A stretch of DNA of 64,000 nt from DATKYQ01 sp964640665 (GCA_964640665.1 CAZXHT010000024.1:3010-67009), one strand, 5' to 3'. Positions 8,955 to 18,658 are shown, counted from the first letter of the stretch. The notes: generated from the sequence alone by a model not told the origin. Program-made: numbers and translations.

Positions 8955-10703
8955 CTAGGCAAGTTCCATGGGCTTCATGGCCCCTCCGGGCGCCTGCCCG
9001 CTTTCCGCGGGAAAGATCATGATCACCGAGGTTCCCTCGTCCGCGCTGCTTTCAATATGCACCTCGCCACCGTGGTCCTTGATGATCTGGTAAACCTCGG
9101 AAAGCCCCAATCCGGCCCCTTTCCAGTTGTCCTTGGTCGTGAAGAACGGCTCGAAAACCCGTTCGAGGTTTTCGGCCGCAATACCACGTCCCGAATCCGA
9201 CACCCTGATTGCCACTCCCCCTTGTTGACGCTCGACAGACAACGTTAGTCGTCCACCCTCGGGCATGGCCGTCTCGGCGTTGAGCAGCACGTTAAGAAAA
9301 GTCCTGCTCAGCTGACCCTCATTGCCAGTCACGCGCGGAACGGCCTCGTCGTAGTGCTTGATTATTTTCACTCCCTGGCTGGAAAGCTTGCTGGACAGCA
9401 TGTCGAGAGCGGAGTCCATTACTTTTGACAGGTGCAGCGGCTCACGGTAGTCGACGGCCTGCTGCTCGGAAAAACGCAACAGATTGCTGGTGATCGCCTT
9501 GCTGCGTTTGGCTTCCTCCTCTATGCGCAGCAGGAAGCGCCGGTCGGGATCTTCTTCTCCCTTCTTGCGCAAGAGCAGTTGGGTCAGACCCAGAATCCCG
9601 CCGATTGGATTGTTCAGCTCGTGAGCCACGCCGGCTCCCAGGTCTCCTATGGCGCTCAATTTACCTGACTCGAGCAACGAGGCCTGGAGTCGCTTCAGGT
9701 CGTGCTCGCGGAGCTCGGCAGCGTCCTTGAATTTCCTCATTTCTTCGATCATCTCCTGCGAGCTGCGCGCGAGCCGAAATACCGCCAGAACAATCAACAC
9801 AGCCAGCAGCGACCAGGCAATCCAGGTCCAGCCGGGCAAGCGCCAACCCAGGGCCCGCAGGGGCAACAGCCGGAGCTGTACAACCACTGCCCAATCGAGA
9901 AAATCCAGGCGCCTGAAAGAACCGCTAAAGATCTTGCCCCGCTCGTCTGCCCAGCGCCCCACGCCGGCCCGTTGTCCGGCCAGGAACCTGGCAACCAGCG
10001 GATGCGTGGCCATCGACTCTCGCGAAAGAAAACGCTCGCCCTGCGGGTGCGAGATCAAGCGTCCTCCTCCATCGACGATGAACATGGTGCGCTCAGACCC
10101 GCCGACCGTCGCGCTCAGCGTGCGCCGGATCCTGCGCAACGAGCGTTCGAACCCCAGTACCCAGTTCTTTCGTTTATCAGCGACCCGCACCTCCACAGCC
10201 CCGGCAACCAGGACAACATTCCTGCGCCGATCGACATACGGATCACTGAAAGCGCGCCGCTTCTCTCTTGCGGCGGCAACCGGGAGATGCTGCAGAAATC
10301 GCTCCATCTCTTCTTTGCCGACCGGCAGACGATTGGAGGTCTCGCTGCCGGCGATCACCTGATCGGCACGCAGGTAGACCGGATCGGTCACGGCCTTTTC
10401 CTCGGCGTCAACCAGCACCACGATGTCTACATCGTCGTCCTGTTTGTAAAGCATGCGCAGCACGCCGATGGTCTCCTCGTCCGACAGCGAAGCCAGGTCG
10501 AACAGTTCGGTTCCCAGCCCGAAGACCCGCGCCGTGTCGTGCAGATCACGCATCACCAGCCCGGCCGTGACCCGCGCGAGCAGTTCGTCCTGCCTGCCGT
10601 CATCCGCGGGCGGAGCGGCCATGAATACCGCCAGCACCCCCACCACAACCGGCAAAACCGCCGCGGCCAGGACCAGAAAAATGATGTGCCGTCTCAAGAT
10701 CAT
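8955..10703 (-). CDS. Membrane sensor histidine kinase with periplasmic Cache-like domain
   Basis: 582 residues. Membrane segments at about 6-28 and 293-311 bracket a 260-residue periplasmic region laid out like a double Cache sensor, which usually binds small ligands. A linker coiled coil leads to HisKA with His361 in AHELNNP, then HATPase with N475 in the N box, DSGRGI (G1) and GAGLGLS (G2). NtrB-like kinases of this type commonly partner sigma-54 activators, but no regulator is encoded nearby. The ATG has GGAG about ten bases upstream. It heads a four-gene run with the FecR protein, a second kinase and an RNase Z-like enzyme. Confidence 0.85.
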   Translation of the reverse strand: MILRRHIIFLVLAAAVLPVVVGVLAVFMAAPPADDGRQDELLARVTAGLVMRDLHDTARVFGLGTELFDLASLSDEETIGVLRMLYKQDDDVDIVVLVDAEEKAVTDPVYLRADQVIAGSETSNRLPVGKEEMERFLQHLPVAAAREKRRAFSDPYVDRRRNVVLVAGAVEVRVADKRKNWVLGFERSLRRIRRTLSATVGGSERTMFIVDGGGRLISHPQGERFLSRESMATHPLVARFLAGQRAGVGRWADERGKIFSGSFRRLDFLDWAVVVQLRLLPLRALGWRLPGWTWIAWSLLAVLIVLAVFRLARSSQEMIEEMRKFKDAAELREHDLKRLQASLLESGKLSAIGDLGAGVAHELNNPIGGILGLTQLLLRKKGEEDPDRRFLLRIEEEAKRSKAITSNLLRFSEQQAVDYREPLHLSKVMDSALDMLSSKLSSQGVKIIKHYDEAVPRVTGNEGQLSRTFLNVLLNAETAMPEGGRLTLSVERQQGGVAIRVSDSGRGIAAENLERVFEPFFTTKDNWKGAGLGLSEVYQIIKDHGGEVHIESSADEGTSVIMIFPAESGQAPGGAMKPMELA

Positions 10704-10803
10704 GTCAGATGAATCTCCAGCTCACACCCATACGGCAAGCTTAACATATGGCCACAAGTTGGGCAAAAAGAGCAGAGATTCAAGATGTCCCGCTGAAACA
10801 GGA

Positions 10804-13800
10804 TCAATCGCCCTGCAGTTCGAACGTCGAGAGCTTCAACCCGGCCAAACGCTCTGCATCTGCCTGCAGACGGCGCGGGTCCCGCCCGGGCGCGGGGAAG
10901 GTAAGCGGATAGAGGACGACATCGTCGTGGTCGGTAACGGCCAGTCTGTTGCCGTCGGGGGAGAAGACCGCCCCCGTGGCGCCACCGGTCGTCCTGATCC
11001 TCAGAAGAGGTCTGCCGGAGTTGACCTTCCAGACAATAACCTGCTCGTCGTCGGAGGCCGAGACAAGCAACTGGCCATCTTTGGAAAAGCGCACCGAGTT
11101 CACCCACTGAGCGTGGCCCGAAAGCGTACGCACCCGACTCCAGTCAGTGGTACGCCAAATAACGATTGTACGGTCCTTGCCGCAACTGGCCAGAAGACGA
11201 CCGTCGGGCGAAAAATCGACGCTGGACACCCAATCCAGATGGCCAGAAAGCCGCTTGAGCAACGTTAAATTTTTCGCCTCGTAGATGCGTACCAACTTGT
11301 CATCGCAAGCGCTGGCGAGAAAACGCCCGTCAGGAGAAAAGACAACATCAAAGACCCTTCCTCCGTGATCTCCAAGCACTCCCTTCTCTCGTCCTGTCGC
11401 GACATCCCACAAGCGCACCGTCTTGTCATAGCAGGCGCTCACCAAGATGCTGGCGTCCGAAGAGAATGCCAGGCCCATCACCCGTGCCCGGTGACCCGAC
11501 AGGGTGCGCAACAAGCGACCGCTATATGCATCCCAGAGCATGATGTTCTTATCGATTCCGCACGAGGCTACCAGCTGTCCGTCCGGAGAAAAAACCGTCG
11601 TAAACACCCCGGCGGTATGTTTTCGCGCGCTCCATAGACTGCGCCCGTCAGAGGCATCCCAGACGGTGACAGAATGATCCCAGCCGCCCGTCGCAATCAG
11701 GCTGCCGTCTGGAGAAAATCCGAGCCCGTAGACCCAGTCGGAGTGAGGAAGACGCAGCAAGCCGTCGGAGTTGCGCAAGCGCCAGAAACGGATCGTCTTG
11801 TCATAGCTGCCCGATACCAGATGCTTGCCGTCGGGAGTAAAGGTCAGCGCCGAGACAACGTCGTGGTGTCCCGCGATCGCAATCAGCAGGCGCTTGCTTT
11901 TTGTGCTCCAGAGACGCACACAGCCGTCGCTGCCGGCGCTGGCGATTTTCTCACCGCCGGGTGAGTAGGCCAGCGCCTGCACCGAGTCGTCAGGATCTTG
12001 TAGCACGCCTTCCAGTTTGCCTGTATCCGCATCCCAGAGGCGCAGGCTGCGATCGTATGAACCTGTGGCGATTCGCCGCCCATCCGACGAGTAGCTGACC
12101 CTGTAGAGGGCATCCGTGTGACCCAGAAGTTCATGCAGTTTTTTACCCGTTACGGTATCCCAGACAACGGCGGTCTTGTCCCAACTGGCGGAGACCAGCC
12201 GGCTACCGTCCGGGGAAAATGTCACATCGCGCACGCTTCCCGAGTGCGGCCCCAAATGCATCAATGAGCGGCCGTCGACCAGGCTCCATACAACTATCGA
12301 GCCGTCTTTCATGCCGCCGACTACCCTGTCCCCTTGCGGAGATACAGCCACCGCCAAAACAACCGCCTTGGCGCCTATGTTGAGCAGCGGACGCTTGGTG
12401 CCCACCTCCCATACCTTTATCGATTGATCGGCGCTTCCGGTAACCAGTTTGCGGCCCGAGGGCGTGTAAGCCAGGCCCCAGATACAATCCGGATGGGCGC
12501 GTGTTTCGAGGATGGTTTTGCCATCCGAAGAGTTCAGCAGCAACATCCGGCCAGTGTGGTCACCCACCGCCAACTGCTTTCCGTCGGGTGAAACCGCCAG
12601 GGAGGTTATGGTCTCGTGCAGATCACGAAGCCACTCAAGCGATTCCACGAAGCGCTGGTCGCTGCTATAGATTTGTGAATCGGCATCCATCTTGACCCGG
12701 CGGGCCAATTGATTGTCGACCTCGAATTCAGGGTCGTAGAACTCGCTGCCTTGGTTGGCGGGGTTGTAGACAAGTGACGCAGCCGCGAAAATACGCGCCG
12801 AGAGAGGCATTTTCTCGTGCAGCAGGCGACCCGCTTCACGGGCGTAGGCTTGCGCCAGATGGGAGTGAGCCCTGAGGCGCTGGAGATGCTCCCTGTGCCT
12901 GGCCTCGGCCTCACGACGGTAAGAAAAAAGAACGATCACCAGGCTGGCGATTATCATCGCCAGAACCAGCCCGGCGGCCACAATCGCCGGTTTGTTCTTG
13001 GCCGCGAAGCGCTTCAGAAGATCCCAGGAGCCGTATTCGTAGGCGCCCACTCGTTCACCAGTCATGTATGCCGTGACATCAGCCGTCATCTCGCGCACCG
13101 AGCCATAGCGCTTGCGTTTTTCCTTGCGCAGAGCGCACTCGGCCACCGCCACCAACTCGGCGGGAGCCTCGGGGCGGATCTCACGCACGGGCACTACCTT
13201 TTCTTTCATGACCCGCCCGATGATTTCGTAGGGCGTCTCACCCATGAAAGGTGGATGACCGGTCAGGATCTCGTACAACACCGCTCCCAGCCCCCAGACA
13301 TCCGAACGCTCATCGATTTCGTCGACCAGACCCTCGGCCTGCTCGGGACTCATGTAGGCCGGAGTTCCCAGCGCCGCGCCCTCAATTGTATCGCCGGCTG
13401 ACGTCTGGTGCCGCAACCGCGCCTGACGTTCTATTTCTGTTTGGCGAAAGTCCTGCTTGCCCTCAACCTTGGCCAGGCCCCAGTCGAGCACGACCGTCTC
13501 GCCGAACTCTCCGACCATCACGTTGTCCGGCTTGATGTCGCGATGGATTACGCCGCGGCTGTGGGCAAAGGCGACTGCGTGGCACAGGTCGGCGAAGTGA
13601 GACAGCAGCCGCATTCGATCGGCAGGACTGTTACACTCCGCAATGGCTCGAGCCAGGGTCTTTCCGTGCACCAGGCGCATGGTGTAATAGGCCTGGCCAT
13701 CGTCACGCCGTCCAACCTCGTAGACCGGAACGATGTTCGGATGCTCCAGCTGCGCGGTGATACGTGCCTCGCGCAGGAAGCGTACTGCCGGTCCGCTGCG

Positions 13801-14334
13801 GGCGCTGGCCGACTTGCCGTCCTTCGAATACGACACAATGCCCTGGGGAAGTACCTCTTTCCAGGCAATCTCGCGCCCGATGTGCTTGTCGAATGCCAGC
13901 AAAACCCGTGCCTGTCCGCCGCGTCCATGCTCGGCTCCCAACTCGTAACGTCCAGCGCACATAGGGGTGATTTCCCCGGCCCCGGATTCGTCCTTTCCAG
14001 CGGCAGCCGGAGTCGCAATGCGAATGTCACCGCCGGGCTCTAAAACGATCGATCCGGCAAACGTCTGCCGAACCATCTCCGCACCGCCCAGAGATGCCAT
14101 GGTCTTGTGGCTGTCTCCACCATGCGCCCGGACCGCTTCTCTGACCATGGCTTCGAGCATCCCGCGCCGTTCTTTTGAAATCAGCCCGTCCGCCTCGAGA
14201 CGCTCGGCCAGCGAGCGCGAGCGGTCGGTCATCCAGGCGGCGGCCGCCGCCATGACTCGATCCGAGTCGGCAAATTCCAGTTGCACCGCCAGAACGGCCA
14301 CCAGCAGCTGTTCGTTGGATTGTTCGCCCGGCAT
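10804..14334 (-). CDS. Serine/threonine protein kinase fused to a 14-blade WD40 repeat region
   Basis: About 1,176 residues. An N-terminal helical part (1-125) precedes a Hanks-type kinase domain (about 130-420) with the glycine loop GRGGQAR, the ATP lysine in EIAWKEV, catalytic HRDIKPDN (about 264) and the metal site as DWG instead of DFG, a variant common in bacterial kinases. One membrane segment (about 455-477) follows, then a C-terminal region with 14 WD repeats, each marked by an FSPDG-type turn; that is enough for two seven-blade propellers outside the cytoplasm. The ATG at 14334 lies just after the cyclase stop; a TTG at 14343 overlapping that stop is equally possible since neither has a clear ribosome site. 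Probably senses or binds partners through the propellers and phosphorylates cytoplasmic targets. Confidence 0.9.
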   Translation of the reverse strand: MPGEQSNEQLLVAVLAVQLEFADSDRVMAAAAAWMTDRSRSLAERLEADGLISKERRGMLEAMVREAVRAHGGDSHKTMASLGGAEMVRQTFAGSIVLEPGGDIRIATPAAAGKDESGAGEITPMCAGRYELGAEHGRGGQARVLLAFDKHIGREIAWKEVLPQGIVSYSKDGKSASARSGPAVRFLREARITAQLEHPNIVPVYEVGRRDDGQAYYTMRLVHGKTLARAIAECNSPADRMRLLSHFADLCHAVAFAHSRGVIHRDIKPDNVMVGEFGETVVLDWGLAKVEGKQDFRQTEIERQARLRHQTSAGDTIEGAALGTPAYMSPEQAEGLVDEIDERSDVWGLGAVLYEILTGHPPFMGETPYEIIGRVMKEKVVPVREIRPEAPAELVAVAECALRKEKRKRYGSVREMTADVTAYMTGERVGAYEYGSWDLLKRFAAKNKPAIVAAGLVLAMIIASLVIVLFSYRREAEARHREHLQRLRAHSHLAQAYAREAGRLLHEKMPLSARIFAAASLVYNPANQGSEFYDPEFEVDNQLARRVKMDADSQIYSSDQRFVESLEWLRDLHETITSLAVSPDGKQLAVGDHTGRMLLLNSSDGKTILETRAHPDCIWGLAYTPSGRKLVTGSADQSIKVWEVGTKRPLLNIGAKAVVLAVAVSPQGDRVVGGMKDGSIVVWSLVDGRSLMHLGPHSGSVRDVTFSPDGSRLVSASWDKTAVVWDTVTGKKLHELLGHTDALYRVSYSSDGRRIATGSYDRSLRLWDADTGKLEGVLQDPDDSVQALAYSPGGEKIASAGSDGCVRLWSTKSKRLLIAIAGHHDVVSALTFTPDGKHLVSGSYDKTIRFWRLRNSDGLLRLPHSDWVYGLGFSPDGSLIATGGWDHSVTVWDASDGRSLWSARKHTAGVFTTVFSPDGQLVASCGIDKNIMLWDAYSGRLLRTLSGHRARVMGLAFSSDASILVSACYDKTVRLWDVATGREKGVLGDHGGRVFDVVFSPDGRFLASACDDKLVRIYEAKNLTLLKRLSGHLDWVSSVDFSPDGRLLASCGKDRTIVIWRTTDWSRVRTLSGHAQWVNSVRFSKDGQLLVSASDDEQVIVWKVNSGRPLLRIRTTGGATGAVFSPDGNRLAVTDHDDVVLYPLTFPAPGRDPRRLQADAERLAGLKLSTFELQGD

Positions 14335-14339
14335 TCTGT

Positions 14340-15533
14340 TCAAACGACACTAAGCGAGAGGACCGTCACCGGTTCATCCACGTTCTTGAAACTCTGCTTG
14401 CCGCGGGGCGAGAACTTGAAACGCGGCAGGTTCTCCATCGAAGTGGTCTTCATCGCCTGGGCCGCGGCCTGGTAGCATTCGCCGACGGTTAAAATCTCGC
14501 CCGCCCCGGCCGCCGAACACAGCCTGGCGGCCAGGTTGACGCTGTGACCGATGGCGGTGTAGTCCATGCGGGTGTCCGTCCCCAGGTTCCCGATGAAGAC
14601 CTCGCCGGTGGTAACGCCGATACCTACTCCGGCCGCCGGACGGTCGGCTTTTTGCCAGGTACCCATCGTCCGCGCATGGACCGCGATCATATCCAGCGCC
14701 GCCAGTAAGCCACGCAGGGCGTGGTCTTCCATCGTGACCGGTGCTCCAAAAATGGCCATCACTTCATCGCCGACGAACTTGTCCACCATGCCGCCGAATT
14801 TTCCGATGCTGGCAACCATGTTTGTCAGAAACTCGTTGATCATCTCCTGCAATACTCGCGGGGCGAGTTGCTGGGTGATGCGCGTAAAGCCCCGCAGATC
14901 GGAGAACAACACCGTCACGACGCGTCGCTCCATCTGCATGAAGTTCTCCTCGGGGCGCATCAACATCTGCTCGATCACCTCGGGAGCGACATAGCGGGCG
15001 AAGGTGCTCTCCAGCCAGCGCAGCATGGTAATATCCTGGACTACCAACTCAACCCGGCCCTTGACCTCATTGGCCACGAAGCGAAGCACGGGATCACACA
15101 CCGGTCGCGAGCCGGAGGCCGGCAGTTTTTCGAGATCGATGCCCGGGCAGACACGCTCGACGACCACCGTGCTTCCCGTCACCAGGGCCGAATCGATCAC
15201 CGAGCGCAGGACGCCCTTTCCCATGGTTCCTTGATCCCAGTCGGCCAGCGGCTCGCCCAGGACACGGCGGCGATCACCGATGCCCAGCAAGCGCGCCATT
15301 GGTGAGTTGATGTAACCGATAGTCAGATCTGCGTTGACCTGCATGATGAGTTCGTCGAGGCCCATGACGGTGCCGCTTGTGCGGGTGGGCGATGAAGGCA
15401 CCAGGCTGGGCCCCAGCGTCATTCCGGTGCAGCGCACTCCCGCGTGCAACCTCTTGAGCTCGTCACGCAGACGTGCGTTTTCCTCCTTGAGAGCGTGCAG
15501 CCGCTCGTTGCGCTCGTCTGAAGTAGAAGACAT
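14340..15533 (-). CDS. PAS-containing class III adenylate/guanylate cyclase
   Basis: About 397 residues from the ATG at 15533 (AGGCAGGG upstream); the frame continues to a TTG at 15569. A short coiled coil (about 5-30) is followed by a PAS-like domain (about 55-170) and a class III nucleotide cyclase catalytic domain. LFSDLRGFT holds the first metal Asp, and DKFVGDEVMAIFG holds the second Asp and the dimer interface. The base-reading residues cannot be assigned safely, so cAMP against cGMP is open. Immediately upstream of the kinase-WD40 gene, with which it probably forms an operon. A Crp/Fnr protein with a cyclic-nucleotide pocket is encoded at 30164 and could read its product. Confidence 0.85.
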   Translation of the reverse strand: MSSTSDERNERLHALKEENARLRDELKRLHAGVRCTGMTLGPSLVPSSPTRTSGTVMGLDELIMQVNADLTIGYINSPMARLLGIGDRRRVLGEPLADWDQGTMGKGVLRSVIDSALVTGSTVVVERVCPGIDLEKLPASGSRPVCDPVLRFVANEVKGRVELVVQDITMLRWLESTFARYVAPEVIEQMLMRPEENFMQMERRVVTVLFSDLRGFTRITQQLAPRVLQEMINEFLTNMVASIGKFGGMVDKFVGDEVMAIFGAPVTMEDHALRGLLAALDMIAVHARTMGTWQKADRPAAGVGIGVTTGEVFIGNLGTDTRMDYTAIGHSVNLAARLCSAAGAGEILTVGECYQAAAQAMKTTSMENLPRFKFSPRGKQSFKNVDEPVTVLSLSVV

Positions 15534-15578
15534 ACCCTGCCTTGTACCAGCATCTACGCCGGATTCCAAACCCGGCCC

Positions 15579-16979
15579 TTAGTCCCTTGCACCATCGGTG
15601 CCGCGCGCCGGCCCTTCTTTAGGGTGAACCATGTCCACTCTGCCGTCCAACTCGCCCCGGTGAAGTTTCACGTGGATTGCATCACCAGATCTTACATCGG
15701 AGACATCCCTGAGCACTTTCCCGTCCGCGGCCGTAACCACGCTATAGCCCCGGGCCATGACGGATAAGGGATCCAACCTGCGCAGAGCGTCCCGGCCTCT
15801 TTCGATGCGCATGCGACGGTCCACAAGATCGCCAAGCGCCGCCCGCTCGAATCTGGCGCGTCCCGAATCGAGAGCCTGTCGGGCAAGCTTAAACGAAGGT
15901 CGCGGATCACACCCGGCCAGCACCAGGCGCAGATTCGTAAGTTCGTGCCTGGCATGATCCAGCCTGCCGTCAACAACCGCGTTCGCCGCCCGCAGCGATT
16001 CGTCGAGGCGCAGGCGATAGGCCGCGAGAACCAACCGCGGATCGCGCACACGCCCGGCCGTCTCGGCCAAACGCCTGTGCGCTTCGGCCAGCCGCAGGCT
16101 GATCATATTGCTGAAAGTGGCGACCCGCTCTGTCAGTCGATCTTGCAGTTCGTCCCGGTCGGGCACTACCAGTTCGGCCGCGGCCGAGGGAGTCGGTGCC
16201 CGCAGGTCGGCCGCCAGGTCGCTTAGTACGATGTCTACCTCGTGACCCACGGCACTGACCAGCGGCACCTTCGAGGCGGCTACGGCCCTGACGACGATCT
16301 CCTCGTTGAAGGCCCACAAGTCTTCGGCCGATCCGCCGCCGCGCCCGATGATGACGACGTCGCACTCGCGCCCCTCTCCCAGGCGCTCGATTCCGCGGGC
16401 AATCTCACCGGCCGCCTGATCGCCCTGCACCCTGACCGGGTAGATCAGCACCGGCACGGACGGAAAGCGCCGCCCGAGCACGTTGAGGATGTCGCGAACG
16501 GCCGCCCCGGAAGGACTGGTGACCAGGCCGATGCATTTCGGAATGAACGGCAGGGGGCGCTTGCGCTCGGGGTCGAACAACCCCTCGGCCTCAAGCTTCT
16601 TCTTCAGGCGCAAAAACCTGAGCCCTAGCTCGCCGGCCCCCTGCAATACCAGCCGCTCGACGATCAGTTGCGTGCGCCCGCGCGGTTCGTACATTGTAAG
16701 CCGCCCGAGACATTCGACCTCGTCTCCGTCTTCGGGCAGATCAGGCAGGCGCGCCGCCGCCGAGCGGAACATGACGGCCGGAATGGAGGCCCGCTCGTCC
16801 TTGAGCGAGAAATAGAGGTGCCCCGAGGAGGCCCGGCTGAACCCCGACAGCTCGCCCACAACGCGCACCAGCCCGAAGCGATCCTCGAGCAGGGCCCGCA
16901 CCTTGCCGGTCAGTTCGGAAACCGTGTAGGTCTTGTCCTCGGGGGGAAAAAGATCGGCTTGATCATCGTACTCGATCAT
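15579..16979 (-). CDS. xseA: Exodeoxyribonuclease VII large subunit
   Basis: 466 residues, a usual length for XseA, which with XseB degrades single-stranded DNA into oligonucleotides in the cytoplasm. The N-terminal OB fold (about 15-115) contains GELSGFSRASSGHLYFSLKD, the family hallmark. The catalytic core shows ITSPSGAAVRD-type residues (VTSPSGAAVRDIL), IGRGGGSAEDLWAFN and SAVGHEVD, then a long coiled coil before a C-terminal beta segment. Starts at the ATG at 16979. The small subunit xseB is not next to it, unlike the usual order. The cyclase gene follows after 45 bases. Confidence 0.95.
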   Translation of the reverse strand: MIEYDDQADLFPPEDKTYTVSELTGKVRALLEDRFGLVRVVGELSGFSRASSGHLYFSLKDERASIPAVMFRSAAARLPDLPEDGDEVECLGRLTMYEPRGRTQLIVERLVLQGAGELGLRFLRLKKKLEAEGLFDPERKRPLPFIPKCIGLVTSPSGAAVRDILNVLGRRFPSVPVLIYPVRVQGDQAAGEIARGIERLGEGRECDVVIIGRGGGSAEDLWAFNEEIVVRAVAASKVPLVSAVGHEVDIVLSDLAADLRAPTPSAAAELVVPDRDELQDRLTERVATFSNMISLRLAEAHRRLAETAGRVRDPRLVLAAYRLRLDESLRAANAVVDGRLDHARHELTNLRLVLAGCDPRPSFKLARQALDSGRARFERAALGDLVDRRMRIERGRDALRRLDPLSVMARGYSVVTAADGKVLRDVSDVRSGDAIHVKLHRGELDGRVDMVHPKEGPARGTDGARD

Positions 16980-17061
16980 GTCGTCTGCAGACTATCTCCG
17001 TAAGTCTTGTGACACAAGGACAACGATATGTTGAGATAGTAAAAAGGAAGGATTGCAAAAC

Positions 17062-18381
17062 CTAAAAACCTGAGACTGTCCCCGGATCGGCGAATGCGTC
17101 CGGCCTAAGCCAGGTGATGTTTGTTGCTCCCATTCGCCTTTCATGATCCAGCCCAAGATTGACGACCACAAAGCGGCGCGGAGCGTACGCCTGGATGAAG
17201 CTTCTTGCAGACCGGGAAATCTCGGGTCTTGTCATTTTTGTCGACTTGACCTCCAGGGCGATCAACCCATCTGGTCGCTCGATCACGAAATCAACTTCCG
17301 CCCCGGACTTGCTGCGCCAAAAACGCAGCTCGCCCATGGGCAGCAGGGGAGGCAACAACTTGCGCAGCTCTCCCGCTACCCAGTTTTCGAGACATGGGCC
17401 GCGATCGGTTCTTTCCGCAAACGGAACCAGCTTCCTGGACACCATGTTCCAGATACCGTTGTCACAGAAGTATATCTTGGGTCGACGAATCACTTCCGAG
17501 CGCTTGCCTCCCACGAAAGGATGAACCATGTGGATGACTTGAACCTGGCCGAGCAGGTCCAGATAGTCCGCGATCGTACCCCTGGCGACGCCGCATATGG
17601 ACGACCACTCGGAGGTATTGATCAGGCTGCCCACCTGGCCGGCGATCAGGAGCAGAAGCCGGCGGAAGGCGTCCAGGTGCTGAATCCTGAACAGGTCGGA
17701 GGCGTCCCGGACAATAAAAGCCTCCAGCAGGTGCGCGAGCACCTGGCGGGGATTCTCGGCCTGCCAGACCTCCGGATAGCCGCCGACGACCATCTGGCGA
17801 TATGCAGCTTCCCCGGTTTTTTTACGCCTGACCAGCGGCGCCAAGCCGGTCAAGCCGGCGGTCACTTCGCCAAGGCCGAAAGGATGCAGCAATGTTCGAA
17901 CAGATCTTCCTGCCAGCGATTCCCTGGTTCGCGACATCAGGTGAAACCAAGACGAGCCAGTGACGAAGAGAGGATTCGGAATGCCCCCGTCGACGAGGCC
18001 CTTGACAAACAGCCCGGCCTCCTCGATGTGCTGGGCCTCGTCGATGAAAACGGGCATGTTCGGATTCGATAACTCACCAATGTCCTTGAGAACCATCGAG
18101 GTCGAACGGCACCAGGAGCGAATCAGTAATTCATCGGCGTTCAGGTAGAGCGGCGCAAGATTCTTTTTGGCAAACCAGTGCCACACCAGTGAGGACTTGC
18201 CCACTTGTCTGGCTCCCACGATAAGATGGGCCTTGCCCCGAACGGGCCATGAATCAACTTGCGGCACAGCGCGGTCGATGAAGGGAGACGGGATCCTGTG
18301 CCTGGCTGCTTCGGGAAACAGCCGCGAATCGCCCAACCATGGGTTGGCCGACAAAATCGCGTCGAGCGTATTTTCATCCAT
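17062..18381 (-). CDS. AAA ATPase with C-terminal DUF4143 (archaeal-type ATPase family)
   Basis: 439 residues. A P-loop (GARQVGKSS, about residue 57) and a Walker B (MPVFIDEAQ, about 110) define an AAA_14-type ATPase; a winged-helix linker and the DUF4143 domain (about 220-420) follow, ending in a PD-(D/E)XK-like pattern (EVDFVIERPDGLIALEVKS) with Asp, Glu and Lys in nuclease spacing. Proteins of this class are widespread, often horizontally acquired, and lack a firm function. Flanked by intergenic DNA and preceded by a well-formed promoter with duplicated boxes. The very end is coded by GGGGACAGTCTC, which resembles repetitive intergenic DNA of related bacteria, so the native C-terminus may have been replaced. 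Confidence 0.8.
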   Translation of the reverse strand: MDENTLDAILSANPWLGDSRLFPEAARHRIPSPFIDRAVPQVDSWPVRGKAHLIVGARQVGKSSLVWHWFAKKNLAPLYLNADELLIRSWCRSTSMVLKDIGELSNPNMPVFIDEAQHIEEAGLFVKGLVDGGIPNPLFVTGSSWFHLMSRTRESLAGRSVRTLLHPFGLGEVTAGLTGLAPLVRRKKTGEAAYRQMVVGGYPEVWQAENPRQVLAHLLEAFIVRDASDLFRIQHLDAFRRLLLLIAGQVGSLINTSEWSSICGVARGTIADYLDLLGQVQVIHMVHPFVGGKRSEVIRRPKIYFCDNGIWNMVSRKLVPFAERTDRGPCLENWVAGELRKLLPPLLPMGELRFWRSKSGAEVDFVIERPDGLIALEVKSTKMTRPEISRSARSFIQAYAPRRFVVVNLGLDHERRMGATNITWLRPDAFADPGTVSGF

Positions 18382-18387
18382 TAGTCT

Positions 18388-18434
18388 ACATTTAGCATGG
18401 TTTAATGCCTACGTCAATAACATTTAGCACGGTT
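18388..18434 (-). promoter_or_regulatory. Promoter with duplicated 15-bp box upstream of the AAA/DUF4143 gene
   Basis: On the minus strand TTGACG (18412-18417) and TAAATG (18389-18394) are spaced by 17 bases. The box AACCATGCTAAATGT (18388-18402), which covers the -10, recurs as AACCGTGCTAAATGT at 18420-18434, just upstream of the -35, with one mismatch and a 32-bp period, about three helical turns. Two same-face repeats bracketing a promoter look like operator sites, perhaps for autoregulation. The ATG of the ATPase is only seven bases downstream of the -10, so the message would be leaderless or nearly so. Confidence 0.5.
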
Positions 18435-18497
18435 GTATGGCAGCGGTGTAGGCATTCAGCAGGCATTTTGAATATGCGAAATGAGGCGGGGGGCGGG

Positions 18498-18519
18498 GGG
18501 ACGGAGTAAGTGTCGTCCC
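18498..18519. repeat. Small hairpin GGGACG/CGTCCC, REP-like
   Basis: GGGACG (18498-18503) and CGTCCC (18514-18519) form a perfect 6-bp stem around the loop GAGTAAGTGT. Short GGGGAC...GTCCC hairpins of this type are scattered between genes in many deltaproteobacterial genomes, often tied to REP-associated tyrosine transposases. Only one full copy is seen here; a half copy (GGGGACAG) lies at the end of the neighbouring ATPase gene. The rest of the 18435-18658 gap holds only the antitoxin promoter, whose -10 TATACT is at 18619-18624. Confidence 0.35.
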
Positions 18520-18658
18520 ACGGTGGATTGGGGTCACCGGAAAGGCACCCTGGGATATCCTGGTTCGACAGGGTGCTTAACAAAGGTAATTGAGATGGAA
18601 AAGCGGATTCACGTTTGTTATACTTTGTAACGGGCACATATGAGATGAGGAGAGAACC

